A stretch of DNA of 31,343 bases from CBCPMX01 sp965120355 (lineage in GTDB: Bacteria; Bacillota; Clostridia; Oscillospirales; Oscillospiraceae). The first letter of the stretch is position 1. Each line of letters begins with the position of its first letter. The notes below the pieces were generated by a model, which was not told the DNA's origin, made no database searches, and saw only the letters and a program-made list of their open reading frames with translations. Where the stretch lies: assembly GCA_965120355.1 (NCBI GenBank), contig CBCPMX010000022.1:1-31343 (forward strand). Reading direction: 5' to 3'. Positions 1 through 7,586 of this stretch are shown here, in pieces. A program made the position numbers and the translations under genes.

Positions 1-23
1 TGTCGTTCCTGTTCTCTCGCCAT
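1..23 (-). CDS. start of a divergent gene, cut by the window edge
   Basis: On the minus strand an ATG at 23 opens a frame reading MAREQER before the window ends. It is preceded by a strong Shine-Dalgarno GAGGAGG (plus-strand 31-37) at 7 nt spacing, and by a TATAAT -10 box (plus-strand 51-56). No good -35 was found at 16-18 bp. The arrangement is that of a gene divergent from the uronate operon. In such operons this is often the regulator or the missing uxuB, but seven codons cannot identify it. Confidence 0.55.
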
Positions 24-100
24 TTTTTGCCCTCCTCTACTTCGAGAACTATTATATCATACTTTTATTGACGACACCACCTAGAAATGCGCGCACGTTT

Positions 101-110
101 TTTGCGCAAA
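101..110. promoter_or_regulatory. CpG-centred palindrome, possible operator
   Basis: TTTGCGCAAA is a perfect 10-bp palindrome centred on CpG, in the divergent gap between the edge gene and the glycosidase gene. CpG-centred palindromes are typical of LacI-family operators, and sugar operons of this kind are often under LacI or GntR control. A TTGACA lies just downstream (120-125) but has no matching -10. The rest of 38-263 shows no gene. The operator role is inferred from position and symmetry only. Confidence 0.3.
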
Positions 111-263
111 GCGGTGCGTTTGACAGATATCCATTGGGATTCGTGTGCGTTCAGGTGGGGACGGCTTTGACGGCGGACCCTATGCCGGCAAACGCCGAAA
201 AGGCGGCCCGCTCAAAGCAGAACCCTGCCTGTGCATAAACTGACAGAAAAGGAGAGATCATAA

Positions 264-2534
264 ATGCGCAACGTCATACATCTCAATCAAGGCTGGAAGT
301 TCATACAGGAGGATGTTGGACTGCCGGAGGCATTCCCGGAGGCGTGGCAGGACGTGGACCTGCCCCATACCTGGAACGCCGTAGACGGGCATGACGGATC
401 CGGGAGTTATTACCGGGGCAGTTGCTGGTATGCCAAATCTTTTCCCACACCGAAGCAGCCGCTGCCCGGCGGCCGGGTCTATGTGGAGGTGCTGGCGGCG
501 GGGCAGCAGGCTGCGGTCTATGTCAATGGACAGCAGGCGGTGTATCACGAAGGCGGATATTCCGCATTCCGGGCCGATATTACGGCGCTGTGCCGGGAGG
601 ATGGGGAGAACCTGCTGGCAATTCAGTGCTCCAATGCATACAAGGACAGCGTCTATCCCCAGTCTGCCGATTTCACCTTTTACGGCGGTTTGTACCGCGG
701 CGTCAATCTCATCAGTGTGCCGGACACCCATTTTGATTTGGAGGATCACGGCGGACCGGGGCTGGTGGTGACGGCTGCGCCCTGCGGCAGGTCCGGCGGC
801 GCGGAATTTGCCCTGGAGGCCAGAGTGACGCATGGGGATGAGAATTTTACGGTGCTGTATTCTGTGCGGGATGCGGAGGGCCGCGAGGTGGCCGGATGTA
901 CACGGCCCGCCAGTGCGCCGGCGGCGGTTTTACTGGTGCCGGACGCCAGGCTGTGGGGGCCGGATACGCCCTATCTCTACACCGTCACCGCCACGCTCCA
1001 GCGCCGCAATGAGGCGTATGACCAGGTAACGCTGTCCGTCGGTGTACGCAGTTTTTCCTGCGACCCGGAGAAAGGGTTTATTCTCAATGGGCGGCCAACG
1101 CCTTTGCGGGGCGTCAGCCGGCACCAGGATCTGCTCTATAAAGGCAACGCCCTGACGCGGGAAGAACACTGGCGGGACGCGCAGATCATCAAGGAACTGG
1201 GAGCCAACACCATTCGGCTGGCCCATTATCAGCATGCGCAGGATTTTTATGATGCCTGCGACGAATTGGGCTTTGTGGTTTGGGCCGAGATTCCGTTTAT
1301 CTCCGTGTTCAATGAGGATCCGGCTGCCCATGACAACTGCATCCGTCAGCTGACGGAGCTGATTGTTCAGAACCGGCACCACCCGTCCATTTGTTTCTGG
1401 GGTATTTCCAACGAAATCCTGATTGGTGGAATCTCTCAGAAGCTAGTGGAAAATCACAGAGCGCTCAACGAATTGGCGCACCGTCTGGATCCTACCCGGC
1501 TGACCACGATTGCCCATGTGAGCATGACGCCGGTGCAGTCCCCGATTCACCATATCACCGATGTGGAGAGCTATAATCACTACTTTGGCTGGTATGGCGG
1601 TCGGATGGAGGACAATGGTCCCTGGCTGGACAACTTTCACAAGATCCACCCGGAAATCTGCCTGGGGCTGTCGGAATATGGATGCGAGGGGATCCTGACC
1701 TATCACAGCGTCAATCCGGCCTGCCGGGATTACAGCGAGGAGTATCAGGCCCTGTATCACGAGCACATGGCCAAGGTGCTGGAGGAGAGGCCCTGGATCT
1801 GGGCCAGCCACGTCTGGAATATGTTTGATTTCGGCTGCGCCGCCCGCAATGAAGGTGGTGTGGCAGGCCGCAACAACAAGGGCCTGGTTACCATGGACCG
1901 CAAGACCCGCAAAGACAGTTTTTATGTCTATCAGGCCTATTGGAGCAAGACGCCCATGGTGCATATTGCAGGCCGGCGCTACGCCCAGCGGGCCGGGGAG
2001 ACCACCCAAATCCGCGTCTATTCCAATCAGCCCAGTGTGGAGCTGTATCTCAACGGAGAGCCGGTGGAAATTCAAAGCGGCAGTAAGGTCTTTGTCTTTT
2101 CCGTGGCGCTTGCAAAAGGCATGAACACCTTGGTGGCCGTGGCAGGGCCGGTGAAGGACGCCATCACGCTGGAAAAGGTGGACCAGGAGCCGGCGGTCTA
2201 TGTCCTGCCGGAGGTAAACCAGCGGGCAGAGGGCGTGGCAAACTGGTTCCAGCTGGCCGGTGATCTGGATTTGCAGGCGCCTATGGAATTTCCCGAAGGG
2301 AGATACAGCGTCCGGGAAACCCTGGAGACGCTGTCTGGCTGCCAGGAGGCATGGCAGGTGACCGCCAGAGCGCTGAAGCTGGCGGCGGGCATGGAGCTGA
2401 CGCCCGGCGCGGGTATGTGGGGCATGGTCAAGGCCATGACAGCCGAAGCTGTGATTCAAATGGCCGGCAGCCTGGCTCCGGAGGGCCTGGCGGAGAGCCT
2501 GAACGCGCAGCTGATTAAGATTTGCAAACCGTAA
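264..2534 (+). CDS. glycoside hydrolase family 2, probable beta-glucuronidase
   Basis: This 756-aa cytosolic enzyme has no signal peptide. It shows the GH2 plan: jelly-roll sugar-binding domain (about 1-180), Ig-like domain (about 180-275), TIM barrel (about 275-570) and an extra C-terminal Ig-like region with a short helical tail. The acid/base Glu is E384 in GISNE and the nucleophile is E471 in LSEYG. An N-x-K motif (N537, K539, in GRNNKG) aligns with the carboxylate-binding N-x-K of beta-glucuronidases, although similar strings occur in some GH2 beta-galactosidases. The ATG follows AAGGAGAG. It leads an operon with kdgA, kdgK, uxuA and uxaC, so glucuronide cleavage to free glucuronate is the best reading. 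A galacturonidase or galactosidase is the alternative. Confidence 0.85.
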   Translation: MRNVIHLNQGWKFIQEDVGLPEAFPEAWQDVDLPHTWNAVDGHDGSGSYYRGSCWYAKSFPTPKQPLPGGRVYVEVLAAGQQAAVYVNGQQAVYHEGGYSAFRADITALCREDGENLLAIQCSNAYKDSVYPQSADFTFYGGLYRGVNLISVPDTHFDLEDHGGPGLVVTAAPCGRSGGAEFALEARVTHGDENFTVLYSVRDAEGREVAGCTRPASAPAAVLLVPDARLWGPDTPYLYTVTATLQRRNEAYDQVTLSVGVRSFSCDPEKGFILNGRPTPLRGVSRHQDLLYKGNALTREEHWRDAQIIKELGANTIRLAHYQHAQDFYDACDELGFVVWAEIPFISVFNEDPAAHDNCIRQLTELIVQNRHHPSICFWGISNEILIGGISQKLVENHRALNELAHRLDPTRLTTIAHVSMTPVQSPIHHITDVESYNHYFGWYGGRMEDNGPWLDNFHKIHPEICLGLSEYGCEGILTYHSVNPACRDYSEEYQALYHEHMAKVLEERPWIWASHVWNMFDFGCAARNEGGVAGRNNKGLVTMDRKTRKDSFYVYQAYWSKTPMVHIAGRRYAQRAGETTQIRVYSNQPSVELYLNGEPVEIQSGSKVFVFSVALAKGMNTLVAVAGPVKDAITLEKVDQEPAVYVLPEVNQRAEGVANWFQLAGDLDLQAPMEFPEGRYSVRETLETLSGCQEAWQVTARALKLAAGMELTPGAGMWGMVKAMTAEAVIQMAGSLAPEGLAESLNAQLIKICKP

Positions 2535-2580
2535 CAGGCGGGCACGCTCCGGCGGGGCCGCCATGCAGGAGGGAACGCAT

Positions 2581-3237
2581 TTGGACGAGATCAGTCAAAG
2601 ACTGTACGCCATCGGAGTGATTCCGGTTCTGAAACTAGACCGCCCGGAACAGGACGCGGCAGCGCTGGCAAAGGCTCTGTGCGCCGGCGGTGTTCCAGTG
2701 GCGGAGATTACGTTCCGCGCCGCCGGCGCGGAGCGGGCCATTGCATGGATGAAGGAGGCCTGCCCGGAGCTGCTGGTGGGGGCGGGGACGGTGCTGACCA
2801 CAGCGCAGGCAGATGCAGCGTTGGCGGCGGGGGCACAGTTCCTCGTCTCTCCGGGCTTTGACCCGGCGCTGGCAGCCCACTGCCGGGATTGGGGCGTGCC
2901 GTTTTATCCGGGCTGCACCACGCCGACGGAATATCAGGCGGCCCTGAAATTGGGGCTGCAGGTTTTGAAATTCTTCCCGGCGGAGCAATCCGGGGGATTG
3001 GCAAAAATCCAGGCCCTGGCTGGGCCGTTCCCTCAGGTTCGGGTCATTCCCACTGGAGGAATCCGTCTGGAGAACTTGGCGGCGTATCTGGGCACGCCGG
3101 CAGTACTGGCCTGCGGCGGAACCTATATGGCGCCCCAGGCGCTGATTGAGAGCCGGCGGTGGGATGGGATCACTGCCCTGTGCCGCCGGTTCCGGGAGAT
3201 CGTGGAGCAGGTGCGGCGGCAGGCCGCACTGCAGTAG
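2581..3237 (+). CDS. kdgA: 2-keto-3-deoxy-6-phosphogluconate aldolase
   Basis: Class I aldolase of the KDPG/KHG family (Eda type). It splits KDPG into pyruvate and glyceraldehyde-3-phosphate, the last step of uronate catabolism. The catalytic Glu is E42 in EITFR and the Schiff-base Lys is K130 in LKFFPAE; GAGTV and PTGGI phosphate-site motifs are present. The protein is 218 aa, normal for the family. I choose TTG at 2581 because AGGAGGG (2567-2573) sits 7 nt before it. The in-frame ATG at 2563 lies upstream of that site and has no SD of its own. The gene follows the glycosidase by 46 nt, and its stop overlaps the kdgK ribosome-binding site. Confidence 0.9.
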   Translation: MDEISQRLYAIGVIPVLKLDRPEQDAAALAKALCAGGVPVAEITFRAAGAERAIAWMKEACPELLVGAGTVLTTAQADAALAAGAQFLVSPGFDPALAAHCRDWGVPFYPGCTTPTEYQAALKLGLQVLKFFPAEQSGGLAKIQALAGPFPQVRVIPTGGIRLENLAAYLGTPAVLACGGTYMAPQALIESRRWDGITALCRRFREIVEQVRRQAALQ

Positions 3238-3249
3238 GAGGCAGTGCAT

Positions 3250-4272
3250 ATGTGGAAAGTGATCACCTTCGGTGAGATCATGCTTCGGCTGGCCCCCCAC
3301 GGCCATTACCGATTCTTTCAAAACGACCAGATGCAGGCCACCTTTGGCGGAGGCGAAGCCAATGTGGCGGTATCTCTGGCAAACTACGGACTGGATGCGG
3401 CCTTTGTGACCAAATTGCCCGCCCACGCCATTGGCCAGGGGGCGGTGAACAGCCTCCGCGCACTGGGGGTGGACACCCGCTGGATTGTCCGCGGCGGAGA
3501 ACGGGTGGGAATCTACTTTTTGGAAAAGGGGGCTTCCCAGCGCGGTTCGGTCTGCATTTATGACCGCGCGCATTCCGCCATGGCGGAGGCGGAACCCGGG
3601 GAGTTCGACTGGGAAGCCATTTTTGCCGATGCCAACTGGTTCCATTTCAGCGGCATTACACCGGCGCTTGGCCCCAATACGGCGCAGATCTGCCTGGAAG
3701 CCTGCCGCGCTGCCAAAGACAGAGGCGTAAAGGTTTCCTGCGATCTGAACTACCGCAGCAAACTGTGGGACCGGCAGACAGCGCAGCAGGTCATGACACA
3801 GCTGTGCCGGTATGTGGATGTGTGTATCGCCAACGAAGAGGATGCCAAGGATGTGTTTGGCATTGCGGCGGAGCAGACCGACATCTACAGCGGCAAGCTG
3901 AATCGCCGCGGCTATCAGTCCGTGGCAAAGCAGCTGCGGGACCGCTTTGACTTTGAAAAGGTGGCCATCACGTTGCGGGCGTCCCGATCGGCCAGTGACA
4001 ACGACTGGGCGGCCATGCTCTATGACGGGCAGCGCACCTGTTTTTCCAGAGACTATGCTCTGCGGATTGTGGATCGGGTAGGCGGTGGGGACGCCTTCTG
4101 CGGCGGCCTCATCTATGCGCTGCTGGCGGGGAAGCCGCCGCAACCGGCGGTGGAATTTGCCGCTGCGGCGTCGGCACTGAAGCACGCAGTGGAGGGGGAT
4201 TTTAACCGGGTGACGGCGGCGGAGGTGCAGCGATTGGCTGACGGCGACGGGTCCGGGCGCGTCCAGCGGTAA
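3250..4272 (+). CDS. kdgK: 2-keto-3-deoxygluconate kinase (PfkB family)
   Basis: A 340-aa ribokinase/PfkB-type sugar kinase. The N-terminal MWKVITFGEIMLRL and FGGGEANVAVSLA match the substrate-lid start of KDG kinases. The C-terminal signature GGGDAF carries the catalytic base D281. It phosphorylates KDG to KDPG, which feeds the aldolase gene just upstream. AGGAGG (3236-3241), overlapping the kdgA stop, stands 8 nt before ATG 3250. The in-frame GTG at 3244 is too close to that site. Other PfkB kinases look similar, but the operon makes KDG the likely substrate. Confidence 0.88.
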   Translation: MWKVITFGEIMLRLAPHGHYRFFQNDQMQATFGGGEANVAVSLANYGLDAAFVTKLPAHAIGQGAVNSLRALGVDTRWIVRGGERVGIYFLEKGASQRGSVCIYDRAHSAMAEAEPGEFDWEAIFADANWFHFSGITPALGPNTAQICLEACRAAKDRGVKVSCDLNYRSKLWDRQTAQQVMTQLCRYVDVCIANEEDAKDVFGIAAEQTDIYSGKLNRRGYQSVAKQLRDRFDFEKVAITLRASRSASDNDWAAMLYDGQRTCFSRDYALRIVDRVGGGDAFCGGLIYALLAGKPPQPAVEFAAAASALKHAVEGDFNRVTAAEVQRLADGDGSGRVQR

Positions 4273-4293
4273 GGGACTGCCGCGAAAAGCGTT

Positions 4294-4320
4294 GGGCCGG
4301 TCCCGCCGCGGGACCGGCCC
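4294..4320 (+). other. strong hairpin between kdgK and uxuA
   Basis: GGGCCGGTCCC (4294-4304) and GGGACCGGCCC (4310-4320) form a perfect 11-bp stem with a 5-nt loop. It lies between the kdgK stop and the uxuA Shine-Dalgarno GGAGG (4325-4329). No T tract follows, so it is unlikely to be a full terminator. A role in RNA processing, mRNA stability or partial attenuation is possible but inferred. Confidence 0.55.
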
Positions 4321-4336
4321 TGTTGGAGGTTGTATT

Positions 4337-5404
4337 ATGAAAAGTTCGTTCCGCTGGTATGGGGACTCGGATCCCATCCCACTGGCATATATCCGACAGA
4401 TTCCCGGAATGCGGTCCATCGTTTCCGCTGTCTATGATGTAAAGCCCGGCCAGGTATGGCCGGAAGAAAGCATCCGGCGGCTGTCGGCGGCCTGCGCCGC
4501 CCATGGACTCCTGTTTGATGTGGTGGAATCCATTCCCGTCACGGAGGAGATCAAGCTGGGACTGCCCGATCGGGACCGCCACATTGCAAATTACTGTGAA
4601 TCCATGCGCCGCTGCGCAAAATACGGCATCAAGTGCATCACCTATAATTTTATGCCGGTCTTTGACTGGACGCGGACGCAGCTGGACAAAACCGCCGGGG
4701 ATGGCTCCACCAGTCTGGTGCTCTATTGGGATCAGCTCAAAAACCTGGATCCGCTGCAGGAGGACATCCATCTGCCCGGATGGGATGCCAGCTATACCCA
4801 GGATCAGGTCCGGACGTTAATCCGCGCGTATGGTGACTTGGGCGAGGAGGGGCTTTGGGAAAACATTGCCTATTTCCTCCGGCGGGTGATTCCCGTGGCA
4901 GAGGAGAGCGGCGTGGTCATGGCACTGCACCCGGATGACCCGCCTTACCCCATTTTCGGACTTCCCCGGGTCATCACAGGGGAAGCAAGTCTGGACCGGT
5001 ATTTGTCCATTGTGGACAGCCCCGCCAACGCGCTGTGTCTGTGCACCGGTTCTCTGGGCTGTACGCGGAAAAATGATGTGCCGCGGCTGGTGCGAAAGTA
5101 TTCGGCCATGGGGCGCATTGCCTTTATGCATCTGCGAAATGTGCGGATTTTGGAAGACGGATCCTTTGAAGAGTCCGGACATCTGAGCCAGGCGGGCTCT
5201 CTGGACATGAATGCCATTGTCAAGGCGCTGGTGGAGACAGGGTTTGACGGATGGTTCCGGCCCGACCACGGACGCAAAATCTGGGACGAGGGCAGCGCTG
5301 ATGCCAAGCCGGGTTATGGCCTGTATGACCGGGCCTTGGGCAGCGCCTATCTCAACGGCCTCATCGAGGCCAATGGCGGTACCATTGAGGAGGCGGTGGG
5401 ATGA
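4337..5404 (+). CDS. uxuA: mannonate dehydratase
   Basis: UxuA dehydrates D-mannonate to 2-keto-3-deoxygluconate (EC 4.2.1.8), a metal-dependent TIM-barrel enzyme. At 355 aa it has the usual length of the Firmicutes form, shorter than the E. coli enzyme. Visible marks are MKSSFRWYGDSDPI at the start, a LHPDDPP motif at about 197-203, CTGSLG, HLRNV and the C-terminal RPDHGRKI. ATG 4337 is used, with GGAGG at 7 nt; the in-frame ATG 4292 lies within the upstream hairpin. Its last bases overlap the uxaC start (ATGA), so the two are probably translationally coupled. Confidence 0.93.
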   Translation: MKSSFRWYGDSDPIPLAYIRQIPGMRSIVSAVYDVKPGQVWPEESIRRLSAACAAHGLLFDVVESIPVTEEIKLGLPDRDRHIANYCESMRRCAKYGIKCITYNFMPVFDWTRTQLDKTAGDGSTSLVLYWDQLKNLDPLQEDIHLPGWDASYTQDQVRTLIRAYGDLGEEGLWENIAYFLRRVIPVAEESGVVMALHPDDPPYPIFGLPRVITGEASLDRYLSIVDSPANALCLCTGSLGCTRKNDVPRLVRKYSAMGRIAFMHLRNVRILEDGSFEESGHLSQAGSLDMNAIVKALVETGFDGWFRPDHGRKIWDEGSADAKPGYGLYDRALGSAYLNGLIEANGGTIEEAVG

Positions 5405-6801
5405 AGCCGTTCCTGGATCGGGAGTTTCTGTTGTCCACGGAGACGGCCAGCGTGCTCTATCATACTGTGGCGGAGAAGCTGCCAATTGTGGACTATCACT
5501 GCCATCTCAGCCCGCAGGAGATTGCCGAAGACCGGCCCTTTGCCGGCATCACGCAGGTCTGGCTGGGGGGCGACCACTACAAGTGGCGTGTGCTGCGTGC
5601 CGCAGGCGTGCCGGAGGAGCTGGTGACCGGCAAGGGGGAGGACCGGGCAAAATTCCGGGCTTTTGCCGCGGTTCTGCCGCAGCTCATCGGCAACCCCATC
5701 TATCACTGGAGCCATCTGGAGCTGCAGCGGATCTGCGGCATTGCGGAGCCGCTGACGGCAGACAACGCCGACGCCGTCTATGACCGTGCCGGCGCGGTGC
5801 TGCGGGGGATGTCGCCCAGGGCGCTGCTGCGGCGGTTTCAGGTTCGGGTGTTGTGTACCACCGATGACCCGGTGGACGACCTGCGCTGGCACCGGCAGCT
5901 GGCCCGGGAGCCGGATCTGGGGTGCCGGGTGCTGCCGACGTTTCGGCCGGACAGGGCTGTCAACATTGAAAAAGAAGGATTTGCCGGCTATATCCACACC
6001 CTGTCGGAGACGGTGGGCCGGCCCCTGTGCTCGGTGGAAGATGTGATTGCCGCGCTGTGGATGCGCATGGACGATTTTGCAGATGTGGGCTGTGTATGTG
6101 CTGATCATGGGCTGGACGCCTGCGTCTACGCACCGCCGGACAGCGCCGCGGCCAACGCGGCATTTCGGACGGCCATGGCGGGGCGGCGGCCGCCCCGGGA
6201 TCAGGCAGATGCCTACCAGACGTTGGTGCTTCTGGCCTGTGCCAAACGATACGCGGAAAAGGACTGGGTGATGCAGATCCACTTTGGCTGCCTGCGAAAC
6301 ATCAACGTTCCCCAGTTTCGCAGATTGGGCCCGGACGCCGGCTGCGATGCGGTGAATAGCCGGTCCGGAGTGGAGCGGCTTGGGGCGCTGCTCAATGCGT
6401 TCCTGGAGAACGGCGGCCTGCCAAAGATGATTCTGTACTCCCTGAATCCGGGAGACAACACGGCCGTTGCCACCATCCTGGCCTGTTTCCAGGGCGGCGG
6501 TGTGGCGGGGAAATTGCAGCAGGGCAGCGCCTGGTGGTTCAACGACAGCCGCCCCGGTATGCGCGCCCAGCTGACGGAGCTGGCCGCCAATGGCGTCCTG
6601 GGTCAATTTGTGGGAATGCTGACAGACTCCCGTTCGTTCCTCAGCTACACGCGCCACGAGTATTTCCGAAGAGTGCTGTGCGAACTGATCGGCGAATGGG
6701 TAGAGAGCGGGCAATATCCAAACGATGAAAACGCCCTGACAAAACTGGTGGCAGACTTGTGCTTCCACAATGCCAATGCGTTCTTCCGGTTTGGCGTATG
6801 A
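5401..6801 (+). CDS. uxaC: glucuronate isomerase
   Basis: UxaC (466 aa, close to the 470 aa of E. coli) interconverts D-glucuronate and D-fructuronate, and D-galacturonate and tagaturonate. It belongs to the amidohydrolase-like superfamily. The N-terminal DYHCHLSPQEIAED has the metal-site H33-x-H35. Other family blocks are GGDHYKWR, CTTDDPVDDL and QIHFGCLRN. The start ATG overlaps the uxuA stop as ATGA, with AGGAGG at 7 nt. It is the last gene of the operon. A hairpin follows at 6822-6851. The next pathway enzyme, fructuronate reductase UxuB, is not in the window. Confidence 0.95.
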   Translation: MKPFLDREFLLSTETASVLYHTVAEKLPIVDYHCHLSPQEIAEDRPFAGITQVWLGGDHYKWRVLRAAGVPEELVTGKGEDRAKFRAFAAVLPQLIGNPIYHWSHLELQRICGIAEPLTADNADAVYDRAGAVLRGMSPRALLRRFQVRVLCTTDDPVDDLRWHRQLAREPDLGCRVLPTFRPDRAVNIEKEGFAGYIHTLSETVGRPLCSVEDVIAALWMRMDDFADVGCVCADHGLDACVYAPPDSAAANAAFRTAMAGRRPPRDQADAYQTLVLLACAKRYAEKDWVMQIHFGCLRNINVPQFRRLGPDAGCDAVNSRSGVERLGALLNAFLENGGLPKMILYSLNPGDNTAVATILACFQGGGVAGKLQQGSAWWFNDSRPGMRAQLTELAANGVLGQFVGMLTDSRSFLSYTRHEYFRRVLCELIGEWVESGQYPNDENALTKLVADLCFHNANAFFRFGV

Positions 6802-6821
6802 GCGGTGAAGAGAAAACAACA

Positions 6822-6851
6822 GCGGCGCAGTTCCAAGCGGAACTGCGCCGC
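6822..6851 (-). terminator. convergent terminator between uxaC and bioY
   Basis: GCGGCGCAGTTCC (6822-6834) and GGAACTGCGCCGC (6839-6851) form a perfect 13-bp stem with loop AAGC. On the minus strand the stem is followed by a T-rich run (TGTTGTTTTC), as expected for a terminator of bioY. On the plus strand the tail is not T-rich, though so strong a stem may also slow read-through from uxaC. Confidence 0.75.
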
Positions 6852-6877
6852 AGATGGTTGCAATGGCATGCAAGTGC

Positions 6878-7423
6878 CTAAGCGACCTTTGCTGTTTGCA
6901 GGCGGCGCCGCAGCAGGGTCCCCAGCGCGGCAGCCGCGGCGATCTTTGCCAGATCAAAGGGAATAAAGGGCAGGACACAGACCGCCAGGGCCGCCCCGAC
7001 AGGGTGGCTGCCCTGAATGCAGTACCAGACGGTGCCAAAGCAATAACACATGGCGGTTCCTGCTGCCAGCCCCAGCGCCTGTGCAGCGGGATGCCGGAAC
7101 CGCTCTACGGCCAATCCCCCAAGAATGCACATGGGAATATAGCCCACCAAATAGCCGCCGGTGGGGCCCAGCAGTGCGCCAAGGCCGCCCCGGAACCCGG
7201 AAAAGACCGGGAGGCCGAAGGCGCCTAGCAGCAGAAACGCCAGACAGCTCAGAGTCCCCCGCTTCCAGCCCACTACATACAGGGCAAGAAAGAGGGCCAT
7301 CTGCGTCAGGGTGATGGGCACCTCGCCGATGGGAATGGACCAGGGGGCGACGGCGCAGATCACTGCCGTCATGAGACCGGTGAGCACCAACGACCGAAGC
7401 CGGGCAGAACTTGTATACTGCAT
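6878..7423 (-). CDS. bioY: biotin ECF transporter S component BioY
   Basis: BioY is the membrane biotin-binding subunit that works with the EcfA/EcfT energising module or alone. The 181-aa protein is almost wholly hydrophobic with about six membrane segments. It has family blocks IPIGEVPITLTQMALFLAL and FRGGLGALLGPTGGYLVGY, and a C-terminal FIPFDLAKIAAAAALG. ATG 7423 follows AAGGAG (plus-strand 7435-7440) at 11 nt; a GTG at 7435 overlaps that site and is unlikely. A BirA-type operator over the promoter indicates repression when biotin is plentiful. No biotin synthesis gene is nearby, so the cell may rely on uptake. Confidence 0.95.
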   Translation of the reverse strand: MQYTSSARLRSLVLTGLMTAVICAVAPWSIPIGEVPITLTQMALFLALYVVGWKRGTLSCLAFLLLGAFGLPVFSGFRGGLGALLGPTGGYLVGYIPMCILGGLAVERFRHPAAQALGLAAGTAMCYCFGTVWYCIQGSHPVGAALAVCVLPFIPFDLAKIAAAAALGTLLRRRLQTAKVA

Positions 7424-7442
7424 GGGAACTCCCACTCCTTAA

Positions 7443-7473
7443 TTGTAAACTAAAATTTAAAAATAGTATACAA
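7443..7473 (-). promoter_or_regulatory. BirA (biotin repressor) operator
   Basis: On the minus strand TTGTATACTA and TAGTTTACAA form an inverted repeat with an 11-nt AT-rich spacer. This equals TTGTATAC-N15-GTTTACAA, matching the Firmicutes BirA operator pattern (TTGTTAAC-N14 to 16-GTTAACAA type) with one asymmetric base. The upstream half overlaps the -10 box of bioY, so BirA-biotinyl-AMP binding would block RNA polymerase. Confidence 0.85.
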
Positions 7474-7493
7474 TAGAAATGCCGGCCTGTCAA
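7465..7493 (-). promoter_or_regulatory. bioY promoter
   Basis: On the minus strand TTGACA (plus 7488-7493) and TATACT (plus 7465-7470) are separated by 17 bp, a near-consensus vegetative promoter. It directs transcription into bioY. The -10 lies in the BirA operator and the -35 lies in one arm of the inverted repeat shared with the divergent promoter. Confidence 0.85.
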
Positions 7494-7516
7494 CGTCCGA
7501 ACGCACGACGTTGACA
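7488..7516. repeat. perfect inverted repeat joining two divergent -35 boxes
   Basis: TGTCAACGTC (7488-7497) and GACGTTGACA (7507-7516) are exact reverse complements separated by 9 nt. Each arm contains a TTGACA: the left one is the bioY -35 on the minus strand, the right one the -35 of the molybdoenzyme operon on the plus strand. The symmetry suits a dimeric regulator acting on both promoters. No regulator gene lies next to it, and the binding protein is unknown. Confidence 0.6.
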
Positions 7517-7539
7517 GTTACGTGGTTTTGTGGCAGAAT
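7511..7539 (+). promoter_or_regulatory. promoter of the molybdoenzyme operon
   Basis: TTGACA (7511-7516) is followed after 17 bp by CAGAAT (7534-7539), which matches four of six -10 positions. The predicted transcript starts near 7546, about 40 nt before the first gene. The weak -10 suggests dependence on an activator or on the overlapping inverted repeat. Confidence 0.5.
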
Positions 7540-7586
7540 AGGCGTACAAGACCGGGCGCATTGCGCCTGCCATTGAGGTGAATCAG

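Noticed and set aside
120..148. Promoter with TTGACA upstream of the glycosidase gene
   Set aside because: No -10-like hexamer lies 16-18 bp downstream.
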